Shown: one piece after another, positions 8,048 through 15,521 of the stretch | Position numbering within the stretch: position 1 is the stretch's first letter | Layout: every line of letters begins with the position of its first letter | DNA from: CAILZL01 sp050248275 | GTDB taxonomy: Bacteria; Pseudomonadota; Gammaproteobacteria; Steroidobacterales; Steroidobacteraceae | Direction of reading: 5' to 3' | NCBI GenBank assembly: GCA_050248275.1 | Contig: JBFWSR010000001.1 | Location: 62,001 to 126,000, forward strand | DNA: 64,000 bases | Notes under the pieces: model-generated | The model's database searches: none | The model's input: only the letters and a program-made list of their open reading frames with translations | Told to the model about the DNA's origin: nothing | Position numbers and translations under genes: made by a program

Positions 8048-9139
8048 ATGAAAACAGTGGTGGTAGACAAAGTCGGTTCGATCACGCAGGCCCTCAACCT
8101 GGGCCGCGAATTGCGCATCGAAACCCAGAACATTCCGTGCGAGGAAGGCACGGTGCTGGTGGTGGAGATTCTCACCAACAAGTCCACCTACAACACGCTG
8201 GAACTCACCAGCGGCCGCATGGCCAAGGTGGCGCGCGGCGATATTGTGGTCGGGGCGCTGGGCCATCGTCAGGCTCTGTTTGGCTACTCCGGTCACTTGC
8301 CGGAATCGGTCAAGGAAGGCGACATCATTCAGATGCTCAACATCGGTGGCGTACTGGGCATTTGCGATTCCGCCAATCCCGACAAGGGTAGGCCCTTCGA
8401 TTGCCGCGTGCTGGGTGTGGTGTTGCAGTTTCCTTATCTGGGCGAACGCATCGGCGTGCCGGCCAAGATCGGTTACAAGCCGTTGGACTACAACGCCACC
8501 GTCAATACCCATGGCGTGCCGGTGGTGGCGCTGGCCGGCACCTGCATGGAAGCCGGCAAGACGGCGGCGGCCTGCGTGATCGTGGCGCGCATGCGGCATC
8601 GTGGCCTGAATGTGCACGCCTTCAAGGCCACTGGGGTTTCACTGCGGCGGGACATTCTGGCAATGGAAGATGCCGGCGCGAAACGCAGCGCCATCTTCAC
8701 CGACTACGGCGTGGTCACCACCACGGCGAAAACCGGTCCCGCCATCACCCGCACGCTGCTGACTGAAATGTCGCAGGGCGAACCCGATGTGATCGTGTTC
8801 GAACTGGGCGACGGGCTGCTCGGCGCTTACGGCGTGGAAGCCATTCTGTCGGCGCCGGATATTCGCGCCGCGCTCACCTCGGTGGTGTTGTCCGCGAACG
8901 ATCCGGTCGCTGCCTGGGGCGGCGTGAAACTGCTGCGCGAAAGATTCGACATCGAACCCAGCGTAGTAACCGGGCCGTCAACCGATAACGCCGTGGGCGT
9001 GAACATCATCCGCGACCAGATGGGCGTGCCGGCCTTCAATGCCCTGACCGATGGTGCGGCCCTGGGCGATTGCGTGATCGACAGCCTGAAGCTGCCTGCG
9101 CATGTGCTGGCCAAATCCCATGTGGAACAGATGCAATGA
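8048..9139 (+). CDS. P-loop protein of the arginine cluster, candidate N-acyltransferase (DUF1611-like C-terminal half)
   Basis: A 363-aa protein I cannot assign firmly. Residues 1-150 look beta-rich. Residues 155-340 hold a P-loop fold with Walker A GTCMEAGKT (164-172, Lys171), then FKATGVSLRRD (192-202) and FELGDGLLGAYG (251-262). The layout recalls the DUF1611 C-terminal P-loop domain; that family includes the D-glutamate N-acetyltransferase DgcN. The gene starts at ATG 8048 and overlaps argC by 4 nt (ATGA), so it is translationally coupled to the arginine genes. With no canonical N-acetylglutamate synthase in the cluster, an acyl transfer to glutamate (acetyl or succinyl) is a reasonable guess. 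An ATP-dependent ligase or kinase role is the main alternative. Confidence 0.6.
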   Translation: MKTVVVDKVGSITQALNLGRELRIETQNIPCEEGTVLVVEILTNKSTYNTLELTSGRMAKVARGDIVVGALGHRQALFGYSGHLPESVKEGDIIQMLNIGGVLGICDSANPDKGRPFDCRVLGVVLQFPYLGERIGVPAKIGYKPLDYNATVNTHGVPVVALAGTCMEAGKTAAACVIVARMRHRGLNVHAFKATGVSLRRDILAMEDAGAKRSAIFTDYGVVTTTAKTGPAITRTLLTEMSQGEPDVIVFELGDGLLGAYGVEAILSAPDIRAALTSVVLSANDPVAAWGGVKLLRERFDIEPSVVTGPSTDNAVGVNIIRDQMGVPAFNALTDGAALGDCVIDSLKLPAHVLAKSHVEQMQ

Positions 9140-10197
9140 GCAATAGGGTTCCAACGATTGTGCTGGGCGGCACCGGCTATGTGGCCGGTGAACTGCTGCG
9201 TCTGATTGCCGGCCATCCCGGCCTGGAACTAAAGGCGGTGCTGTCCGACAGCCAGCCCGGCGAACTGGTGGGCAAGGCGTTTACGCATCTGGCTGCGGTG
9301 TATCCACAGCTCAAGTACTCCAGCCTGGAGGAAGTGACGCAGCTGATCACCACTCTGCCCAAGTCAGCCATTCTGGCTGCCGCGCCGCACGGTGTGTCGC
9401 ACAAACTGCTCCATGGATTGTTGACCGCTGCCGAAGCGGCCGGCACTCAACCTGTGGTCGTCGATATTTCGGCTGACTATCGTTATGCCACGGCGACAGC
9501 CTACGAAGCCGTATACAAACATGCGCATGGCGCACCGGAACGCATCAAACAGTTCACCTGCGCAGTGCCCGAACATCTGGCCAGGGCGCCGACGCCGCAT
9601 GTGAGCCATCCCGGCTGCTTTGCCACTTCAATTTTGTTATCCAGCGTGCCCTTGTTGAAGCTGGGCATTGTCGAACCGCGCCTGTTCGTTTCGGCCATTA
9701 CCGGCAGCACCGGCGCCGGTCGCACGCCCACAACGGGCACACATCATCCGCAACGGCACAGTGATTTGTATGCCTACAACGCCCTATCTCATCGGCATAC
9801 GCCCGAAGTGACCGAGCTGGCCAAGGCCGCTTCCGGCATCCAGGCCGACTTCTGTTTCGTGCCACATTCCGGCCCGTTCGCGCGCGGCATTCATGCCACG
9901 ATTCAGGCCACGGCGCTCAAGCCCATCAAGACGCCGGAACTGATTGCCGCGCTGCAGGACTTCTACAAACACTCGCCCTTCGTGCGTATCACCGCCGACA
10001 TGCCACGCGTCAAGGATGTGGCCAGCAGTAACTATGCACATATAAGCGCCGTCGCCGATGGCAAGACAGTCGCCGTAATGTGCGCCATCGACAACCTGAC
10101 CAAGGGCGCCGCAGGCGGCGCCGTGCAATGGCTGAACCGTCTGCTGGGCTTTGAAGAATCACTCGGCCTGCTTACACCTGCGCCAGGCTGGACTTGA
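9136..10197 (+). CDS. argC: N-acyl-gamma-glutamyl-phosphate reductase
   Basis: NADPH-dependent reductase that turns N-acylglutamyl phosphate into the semialdehyde, third step of the acylated arginine route. It has 353 aa from the ATG at 9136, which overlaps the stop of the preceding gene (ATGA); the frame opens earlier but that would overlap more. The N-terminal Rossmann motif is VLGGTGYVAGELLRL. The active-site Cys is in SHPGCFATS, and GSTGAGRTP and CFVPHSGPFARGIHAT are further conserved stretches. Given the neighbouring argF', the acyl group may be succinyl and not acetyl (inference). Confidence 0.93.
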   Translation: MSNRVPTIVLGGTGYVAGELLRLIAGHPGLELKAVLSDSQPGELVGKAFTHLAAVYPQLKYSSLEEVTQLITTLPKSAILAAAPHGVSHKLLHGLLTAAEAAGTQPVVVDISADYRYATATAYEAVYKHAHGAPERIKQFTCAVPEHLARAPTPHVSHPGCFATSILLSSVPLLKLGIVEPRLFVSAITGSTGAGRTPTTGTHHPQRHSDLYAYNALSHRHTPEVTELAKAASGIQADFCFVPHSGPFARGIHATIQATALKPIKTPELIAALQDFYKHSPFVRITADMPRVKDVASSNYAHISAVADGKTVAVMCAIDNLTKGAAGGAVQWLNRLLGFEESLGLLTPAPGWT

Positions 10198-10215
10198 CCT
10201 GGACTTGAGGCTTTC

Positions 10216-11397
10216 ATGAATACGCAAAACGTCGTGCCGCTGCGACCTGCAAAAGCAAATGAATCGGATCATCTGGCGCATGTCTACGCCCAGTTCCCGC
10301 TGGAAGTGGTCGATGCCCAAGGCGTGTATCTCAACACGCCCGATGGCCGCAAAGTGCTGGACCTCTATGGCGGTCACGCGGTGGCGGCAGTGGGCTATGG
10401 TCATCCGCGCTGGGTGGAAGCATTGACCCGGCAGGCGCAGGCGCTGGCTTTCCAGAGCAATGCCGTACCGCTGGATGTGCGCGTGCGCGCCGCCACCAGG
10501 CTGGCCAAATTCTGCGGTCTGGGTCTGGATACCGTGTTCTTCGTCAGCACGGGCGCCGAAGCCAATGAGAATGCACTCAAGCTCGCGTTGAAGATCACCG
10601 AAGCACGCGAAGTGGTCGCAGTAGAAGGCAGCTTCCATGGCCGTACTGCGGCGGCGGGCGCGGTGACCTGGGGCGCAATGAAAAAATGGTATGGCTTTCC
10701 GCAGGCGCCATTCAATGTGAAATTCCTGCCACGCGGCAATGTCCCCGCGGTGAAAGACATCATCACCGATCAAACCGCCGCTGTGATTGTTGAACCCATT
10801 CAGGGTGTGGCCGGCGCGTGCGATCTGCCCAGGGATTTTCTACAGGCCATCCGCCAGCGTTGTTCCGAAACCGGCACCATTCTGATTTTCGATGAGGTGC
10901 AATGCGGCATGGGTCGCACCGGTTATCCCTTTGCCGCCAATCTGTATGGCATCACGCCGGACATCATCACCACCGCCAAGGCGCTGGGCGCAGGCTTCCC
11001 GGTATCGGCCGTATTGATGGCCGATCATGTGGCCAGCAACCTGAAGATCGATGATCTGGGCACCACCTTCGGCGGCGGCCCAATGGCCTGCGCCATGGTG
11101 GAAGCAGTCATCGACATCATTGAAGACGAAGGCCTGCTCAAGAATGTGCGCGAACGCTCTGCCGAGATTCGCCAGACCTGTGTCGTCGGGCCGGTCACTG
11201 CGATTCAGGGCGCCGGGTTTCTGCTGGGTCTGCGCACCGCGCGGCCTGCAAAAGAAGTACAGGCGGAATTGCTGAAGCGCGACATTCTCACCGGCACCAG
11301 CGGCGATCCGAATGTGGTACGCATTCTGGCGCCGTATGTACTGGAGTCGCAGCATGTGGCTGCATTGCGTGCGGCGTTGCTGGATATAGGTCGTTAA
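10216..11397 (+). CDS. argD: N-acylornithine aminotransferase (class III)
   Basis: PLP enzyme that transaminates N-acylglutamate semialdehyde to N-acylornithine. Its 393 aa is the usual length. Visible motifs are FVSTGAEANENALKLA (phosphate-binding loop), FHGRTAAAGAVT, IFDEVQCGMGRTG (Asp that holds the pyridine nitrogen) and TTAKALGAGFP, whose Lys forms the Schiff base. The gene lies 18 nt after argC and so belongs to the same operon. Family members accept both acetyl- and succinyl-ornithine, so sequence alone does not settle the acyl group. Confidence 0.92.
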   Translation: MNTQNVVPLRPAKANESDHLAHVYAQFPLEVVDAQGVYLNTPDGRKVLDLYGGHAVAAVGYGHPRWVEALTRQAQALAFQSNAVPLDVRVRAATRLAKFCGLGLDTVFFVSTGAEANENALKLALKITEAREVVAVEGSFHGRTAAAGAVTWGAMKKWYGFPQAPFNVKFLPRGNVPAVKDIITDQTAAVIVEPIQGVAGACDLPRDFLQAIRQRCSETGTILIFDEVQCGMGRTGYPFAANLYGITPDIITTAKALGAGFPVSAVLMADHVASNLKIDDLGTTFGGGPMACAMVEAVIDIIEDEGLLKNVRERSAEIRQTCVVGPVTAIQGAGFLLGLRTARPAKEVQAELLKRDILTGTSGDPNVVRILAPYVLESQHVAALRAALLDIGR

Positions 11398-11404
11398 ACA
11401 TTGA

Positions 11405-11432
11405 TGCAGGCTGGGATGTAATCCAGCCTGCA
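11405..11432. repeat. Palindrome between argD and argF'
   Basis: Perfect 10-bp stem, TGCAGGCTGG at 11405-11414 and CCAGCCTGCA at 11423-11432, loop of 8 nt. No T-run follows, so it is a weak terminator at best; it may act as an mRNA stabiliser or processing site inside the operon. Confidence 0.6.
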
Positions 11433-11456
11433 GATGACAAACCAAGATAAATCATC

Positions 11457-12458
11457 ATGCAAAGATTTTTAGACCTGGCTGATTTTGAACGCGCCGAAGT
11501 GAAGGATCTGCTGGGTCTGGCGGCACGCCTGCAACAGCATCCCGATCCTCATGCGCTGGCCGGCAAGGTGCTGGGCCTGTTGTTCATGAATCCCTCGTTG
11601 CGCACCTTGGCGTCGTTCCAGAGCGGCATGATGCGCCTGGGCGGTTCGGTATTCGTGATCACGCCGGGCCAGGGCACCTGGCAACTGGAAACCCGCAGCG
11701 GTGCGGTGATGAATGGCAATGCAGCCGAACACATCAAGGAAGCCGTGCCGGTGATGGCCTCGTATTGCGATGCGCTGGGCGTGCGCATGTTTGCCGAAGG
11801 CCGCAACCTGCAGGCCGACATTGCCGAAACGCAATTCAAGATGGTTGCCGATCTATGCGACAAACCGCTGATCAACATGGAATCGGCGGTGAATCATCCC
11901 TGTCAGGCGCTGGCCGACTGGTACACCATGGACGAACTCAGCGTGCCCGAGCGCGGCAAGTTCGTGCTGTCCTGGGTGAATCATCCGCGCGCCCTGCCCC
12001 TGGCCGTTCCCTCCGCAACTGTGCAGATGGCGGCGATGCGCGGCATGGATGTGGTGGTGCTGCGTCCCGATGGCTTTGCATTGCCAGATGCCATCATGGA
12101 CAAGGCGCGTGCCGCCGCCAAAGCATCCGGTGGCAATGTCACCGAAACCACCGATCGCGCCGAAGCGCTCAAGGATGCGCAAGTAATATATGCCAAGGAA
12201 TGGGGTTCGCCTTTGCACTATGGCAATGCCGAAGCCGAAACCCGTTTCCGCGAAGATCTGGTTGACTGGTGCGTGAAAGACAGCTGGTTCAAGCACACTG
12301 CACCGGATTGTCACTTGATGCATTGTTTACCAGTGCGCCGCAATGTGGCCGTCGATGACGAAGTGCTGGACAGCCCGAGCAGCGTGGTGCTGCGTGAAGC
12401 CTTCAATCGCATGGTCGTGCAGATGGCGGTGTTGTATCGCCTGTTGAGGAATACATGA
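11457..12458 (+). CDS. argF': N-succinylornithine-type carbamoyltransferase
   Basis: Transcarbamylase of 333 aa in the AOTCase/SOTCase branch, which carbamylates N-acylated and not free ornithine. The carbamoyl-phosphate motif is SLRT (47-50), and HCLPVRRNV lies near the C-terminus. The decisive position is residue 90, in the stretch NGNAAEH (86-92). Xanthomonas AOTCase has Glu there, Bacteroides fragilis SOTCase has Pro, and this protein has Ala. Published mutants of the Xanthomonas enzyme show that replacing the Glu by small residues gives SOTCase activity. The surroundings (WQLETRSG, EAVPVMASYCDALGVR, HPRALPLAVP) also look like the Bacteroides enzyme. The likely product is N-succinylcitrulline. 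A deacylase (ArgE-like) is not in the window. Confidence 0.88.
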   Translation: MQRFLDLADFERAEVKDLLGLAARLQQHPDPHALAGKVLGLLFMNPSLRTLASFQSGMMRLGGSVFVITPGQGTWQLETRSGAVMNGNAAEHIKEAVPVMASYCDALGVRMFAEGRNLQADIAETQFKMVADLCDKPLINMESAVNHPCQALADWYTMDELSVPERGKFVLSWVNHPRALPLAVPSATVQMAAMRGMDVVVLRPDGFALPDAIMDKARAAAKASGGNVTETTDRAEALKDAQVIYAKEWGSPLHYGNAEAETRFREDLVDWCVKDSWFKHTAPDCHLMHCLPVRRNVAVDDEVLDSPSSVVLREAFNRMVVQMAVLYRLLRNT

Positions 12459-12463
12459 AGATG

Positions 12464-12544
12464 GGCTGTAGGCCGTAGGCTGTGGGCTGTAGTTTTAAAG
12501 AGTCCGGACTCCGATCTACAGCCTACAGCCCACAGTCCACAGCC
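12464..12544. repeat. Long imperfect inverted repeat between argF' and argB
   Basis: Two 29-nt arms (12464-12492 and 12516-12544) match at 24 of 29 positions and are built of tandem GGCTGTAG/GGCTGTGG units. The loop contains a perfect 12-nt palindrome, GAGTCCGGACTC (12500-12511). Nearly the whole argF'-argB gap is this structure. A strong RNA hairpin is expected; whether it attenuates, protects or processes the operon transcript is unknown. Confidence 0.7.
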
Positions 12545-12575
12545 TTCCGCCTATACCTTTCAAAACACTAGACAC

Positions 12576-13505
12576 ATGAACACTATGACCAACCGCACCG
12601 ACCCCATGGTTACCGTCCGCGCCCTGAAGAGCGCCGCGCCTTACATCCGCATCTTCAAAGGCAAGGTGTTCGTCATCAAAGCCAGTGGCGGCGTATTCGG
12701 CAATCCCGATGCGACTCGCGCACTGATGGAACAGGTGGCCATCCTGCATCAGGTCGGCATCCGCGTTGTGGTCGTGCATGGCGGCGGCGAACAGCTCACC
12801 GGCATCCAGCAGTCCATGGGTATTGAAACCAAAATGGTCGCCGGCCGGCGCGTCACCGATGCCAAGTCGATTGAAGTCACCAGCATGGTGCTCAATGGTC
12901 TGGTCAACACGCAGATTCTCGGCATCTGTCGCGAACTGTCGATCAATGCCGTGGGTGTCAGCGGCGTCGATGCCGGCCTGATTCGTGCGCACAAGCGTCC
13001 GCCTGTGGTCGTCGCCGGTGAAACGGTGGATTACGGCTTTGTCGGCGACATTGACCTGGTGGATGCCAAGGTGCTGCAGCAATTGCTGGACGATGGTCTG
13101 ATGCCGGTGGTCAGTCCGGTGTCCTGCGATGACAAGGGCATCTTGCTCAACATCAATGCCGACACCGTGGCCGCTGCACTGGGTGCTGCATTGAAAGCCG
13201 AAAAGCTGCTGCTGGTCACCGGCGCGCCCGGCATCATGGAATCACTGGAAGATCCACACTCGCTGGTGTCGTACACCGATATTGCCGGCCTCAAGCGTCT
13301 GAAGGATCAGGGCAGCCTGAAGGACGGCATGCTGCCCAAGGCCAAGGCCATTGAAGACGCCATCCGTGGTGGCGTGCGTCGCGTGCATTGCATTTCCTAC
13401 AAGACGCCCGACAGCGTGCTGGCCGAAGTGTTCACCAACGAAGGTACCGGTACTTTGATTGTGGAAGACATCAAGGGATTGAGTGCTGCAGAACAGGGTA
13501 ACTGA
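12576..13505 (+). CDS. argB: N-acylglutamate kinase
   Basis: Amino acid kinase that phosphorylates N-acetyl- or N-succinyl-glutamate, second step of the route. It has 309 aa with no fused GNAT domain, unlike the NAGS-K fusion of Xanthomonas. Visible motifs are the nucleotide-binding VFVIKASGGVFGN, VVVVHGGGEQL (substrate-binding glycines), and VTGAPGIMESL. A second ATG at 12606 (MVTVRALKSAAPYIRIF) is an alternative start, since the first ten residues are not conserved-looking. Without an attached synthase domain, another protein must supply the acylglutamate. Confidence 0.9.
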   Translation: MNTMTNRTDPMVTVRALKSAAPYIRIFKGKVFVIKASGGVFGNPDATRALMEQVAILHQVGIRVVVVHGGGEQLTGIQQSMGIETKMVAGRRVTDAKSIEVTSMVLNGLVNTQILGICRELSINAVGVSGVDAGLIRAHKRPPVVVAGETVDYGFVGDIDLVDAKVLQQLLDDGLMPVVSPVSCDDKGILLNINADTVAAALGAALKAEKLLLVTGAPGIMESLEDPHSLVSYTDIAGLKRLKDQGSLKDGMLPKAKAIEDAIRGGVRRVHCISYKTPDSVLAEVFTNEGTGTLIVEDIKGLSAAEQGN

Positions 13506-13508
13506 GAC

Positions 13509-13527
13509 GGGCGCAATGAATTGCGCC
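13509..13527. repeat. Intergenic palindrome, type A (copy 2)
   Basis: GGGCGCAATGAATTGCGCC, starting 4 nt after the argB stop. Same sequence as the copy after argG at 7947. Confidence 0.7.
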
Positions 13528-13555
13528 TCTACGTTTGCATGACATTGCAGCGTAG

Positions 13556-13575
13556 GGGTTCGATTCATCGAACCC
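13556..13575. repeat. Intergenic palindrome, type B (copy 2)
   Basis: GGGTTCGATTCATCGAACCC, 9-bp arms with a 2-nt loop, embedded in the same GTAGGGGTTCG context as the copy at 7996. Confidence 0.7.
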
Positions 13576-13590
13576 GTTCCGAAGATTTCG

Positions 13591-13651
13591 TAGGCTGGGT
13601 GCCGCACCCGGCTTTCTCGATACATGAATGCTGGGTGCGGCACCCAGCCTA
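13591..13651. repeat. 19-bp perfect inverted repeat just before argH
   Basis: Arms at 13591-13609 (TAGGCTGGGTGCCGCACCC) and 13633-13651 are exact reverse complements with a 23-nt spacer. Each arm also contains a small self-complementary GGGTGC-type core. The hairpin ends 2 nt before the argH Shine-Dalgarno sequence GGAAGG (13654-13659), close enough to affect access of ribosomes. Confidence 0.7.
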
Positions 13652-13664
13652 CCTGGAAGGCAAG

Positions 13665-14861
13665 ATGTCCAGACCCCCTTCAAGATTGTGGGACAAAGGC
13701 GCACCACTCGACTCGCGCGTGCTGCAATACACCGCAGGCGATGATCATGCCCTGGACAACCGGCTGGTGGCCTATGACGTGCGCGCCTCGATTGCCCATG
13801 CCGAAATGCTCAATGCGCAGGGCCTGCTCAGCACTGACGATCTCAAACTGATTCGTGACGGGCTCACCGCCATCGGCGCCGAACATGCGCGCGGTGAATG
13901 GCAGGTCACGCTGGAGCATGAAGATGGCCAGACCGCACTGGAAACCCTGCTGACGCAACGCATTGGTCAGGCTGGGGCACGCGTGCATCTGGGGCGTTCG
14001 CGCAATGATCAAGTGCTCACTGCCCTGCGTTTGTTTCTGCGCGATGCCGCTGCCGGTTTGAGCAAGGCGGTATTGCTGGTGGCCGATGCACTCGATGCAC
14101 TGGGCAATCGTGAAGCCAGCACACTGCTGCCCGGTTACACCCACATGCAGCAGGCCATGCCCAGTTCGGTGAAGCTGTGGGCGGGCGGCTTTGCTGCCGA
14201 ACTGCGTGACGACGCCATTGGCCTGGCCCATGTGCAACGTCGCATCAGCAAGAGCCCGCTGGGTTCGGCCGCCGGTTACGGCACGCCGAATCTGCCACTG
14301 GATCGTGCCGCCACTGCCCAGGCGCTGGACTTCAACGAAGTGCACGAGCCCGTTACCGCCGTGCAACTGTCGCGCGGCAAGGCCGAGGCACAGCTGTTGT
14401 TTGAAATTACGATGGTGATGCAGGATGTGGCGCGCCTGTCATCCGACCTGTGTCTGTTCTACACGCAGGAATTTGCGTTCGTATCGCTGCCGGATGCCTT
14501 CACCACCGGCTCGTCCATCATGCCGCAGAAGCGCAACCCGGATGTGTTCGAGCTCATCCGTGGTCGCTCCGCTGCCGCGCAGGCAGCTCTGTTCGAAGTG
14601 CTGGGCATCGTGGCCAAGCTGCCATCCGGTTATCAGCGTGATCTGCAGTTGATCAAGGTGCCCTTATTTCGCGGCATCGATCTGTGCAGCGAAACCCTGG
14701 ACATTCTTGCGCCGGCGCTGGAGCAGGTGACGTTCCGCAAGGAGAACATCCGCATGGACGATTCCATCAACGCGGCCGCCGAAGCCTATGAGCTGGTAAA
14801 GAACGAAGGCATTCCGTTTCGTGAGGCTTACAAGCGCGTCGGCGAAAAATACCTGAAATAG
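13665..14861 (+). CDS. argH: Argininosuccinate lyase
   Basis: Splits argininosuccinate to arginine and fumarate. The start at ATG 13665 follows GGAAGG; the longer frame from 13521 would translate the palindromes and is rejected. The 398 aa are somewhat shorter than the ~460 of the E. coli enzyme. The signature GSSIMPQKRNPD is intact, as are VHLGRSRNDQV and LPGYTHMQQAMP. The fumarase-superfamily helical core is complete; only the C-terminal domain is short, ending EAYKRVGEKYLK. Last recognised biosynthetic gene of the cluster. Confidence 0.93.
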   Translation: MSRPPSRLWDKGAPLDSRVLQYTAGDDHALDNRLVAYDVRASIAHAEMLNAQGLLSTDDLKLIRDGLTAIGAEHARGEWQVTLEHEDGQTALETLLTQRIGQAGARVHLGRSRNDQVLTALRLFLRDAAAGLSKAVLLVADALDALGNREASTLLPGYTHMQQAMPSSVKLWAGGFAAELRDDAIGLAHVQRRISKSPLGSAAGYGTPNLPLDRAATAQALDFNEVHEPVTAVQLSRGKAEAQLLFEITMVMQDVARLSSDLCLFYTQEFAFVSLPDAFTTGSSIMPQKRNPDVFELIRGRSAAAQAALFEVLGIVAKLPSGYQRDLQLIKVPLFRGIDLCSETLDILAPALEQVTFRKENIRMDDSINAAAEAYELVKNEGIPFREAYKRVGEKYLK

Positions 14862-14879
14862 CAGGAGCTTGGTAAATCA

Positions 14880-14906
14880 CCGCCTGCAATCCGTTCTGGC
14901 AGGCGG
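14880..14906 (+). terminator. Hairpin after argH
   Basis: CCGCCTGC (14880-14887) pairs perfectly with GCAGGCGG (14899-14906). It lies 19 nt beyond the argH stop. No T-run follows, so termination would be weak or Rho-assisted. Confidence 0.35.
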
Positions 14907-15004
14907 CATGTTGCATGCTCTATCCGGATGCAGCACCGGCATGAGAAGATGGCGCAGATGGGGATGTGACTTGCACAGCCATAAGCAACAACAAGAGCGC
15001 CACC

Positions 15005-15472
15005 ATGCAACCAAGCCCGACGCATATCCTGCCTGCGACCACTGATTCCATTCCGGTACTGGTCGAATTGATGCGGCAATACTGGGAATTCGAACAAATT
15101 CGCGGCTTTTCCGGCGAATGTGCACAAACACTGCTGCAATCTTTTCTATCGCAACCGCAACTGGGCCGCGGTTGGATCGCCTGCAATGAACAGCAGATTC
15201 TCGGCTATCTGCTGTGCAGTCGCGTGTTCAGCTTTGAATACGGCGGTCTGACTGCCGCCATCGACGAGGTGTATGTGGTGTCCGAAGCGCGCGGTCAGGG
15301 CGTCGGCAAAATGCTGGTCCGTGCTGCTGAAACCGAGATGCGCGACCAGGGTTGCATCCATATTGAAATGGAAGTCGCGGCCAGGAATGTGCGCGCCCAG
15401 CGTTTCTATTCGCTACTTGGATTCACGACCCGCGCCGGTTACAGCATGATGCACAAAGCGCTGACAGGCTGA
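15005..15472 (+). CDS. GNAT-family N-acetyltransferase next to the arginine cluster
   Basis: A 155-aa GNAT protein. The acyl-CoA-binding motif A is VSEARGQGVGKMLVRAAE, and the motif-B end ARNVRAQRFYSLLGFTTR is typical. The start at ATG 15005 matches the fold; no strong ribosome binding site is seen. It follows argH by 143 nt in the same direction and precedes a strong hairpin, so it may be the last gene of the arginine transcript. It could be an acylglutamate synthase for the pathway, but sequences of this kind also include general amine acetyltransferases, and the relation is positional only. Confidence 0.8.
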   Translation: MQPSPTHILPATTDSIPVLVELMRQYWEFEQIRGFSGECAQTLLQSFLSQPQLGRGWIACNEQQILGYLLCSRVFSFEYGGLTAAIDEVYVVSEARGQGVGKMLVRAAETEMRDQGCIHIEMEVAARNVRAQRFYSLLGFTTRAGYSMMHKALTG

Positions 15473-15481
15473 TCGATACTG

Positions 15482-15509
15482 CAGGGGCCGACCTATGTGT
15501 CGGCCCCTG
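15482..15509. terminator. Strong hairpin after the GNAT gene
   Basis: Perfect 11-bp stem CAGGGGCCGAC (15482-15492) and GTCGGCCCCTG (15499-15509), loop of 6 nt, followed by TGAAAAAC. It lies between convergent genes (GNAT and PEBP) and probably ends both transcripts. Confidence 0.6.
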
Positions 15510-15521
15510 TGAAAAACACAA

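Noticed and set aside
15482..15509. Hairpin as riboswitch
   Set aside because: It is downstream of a gene between convergent units with no aptamer-like conservation; a terminator is simpler.
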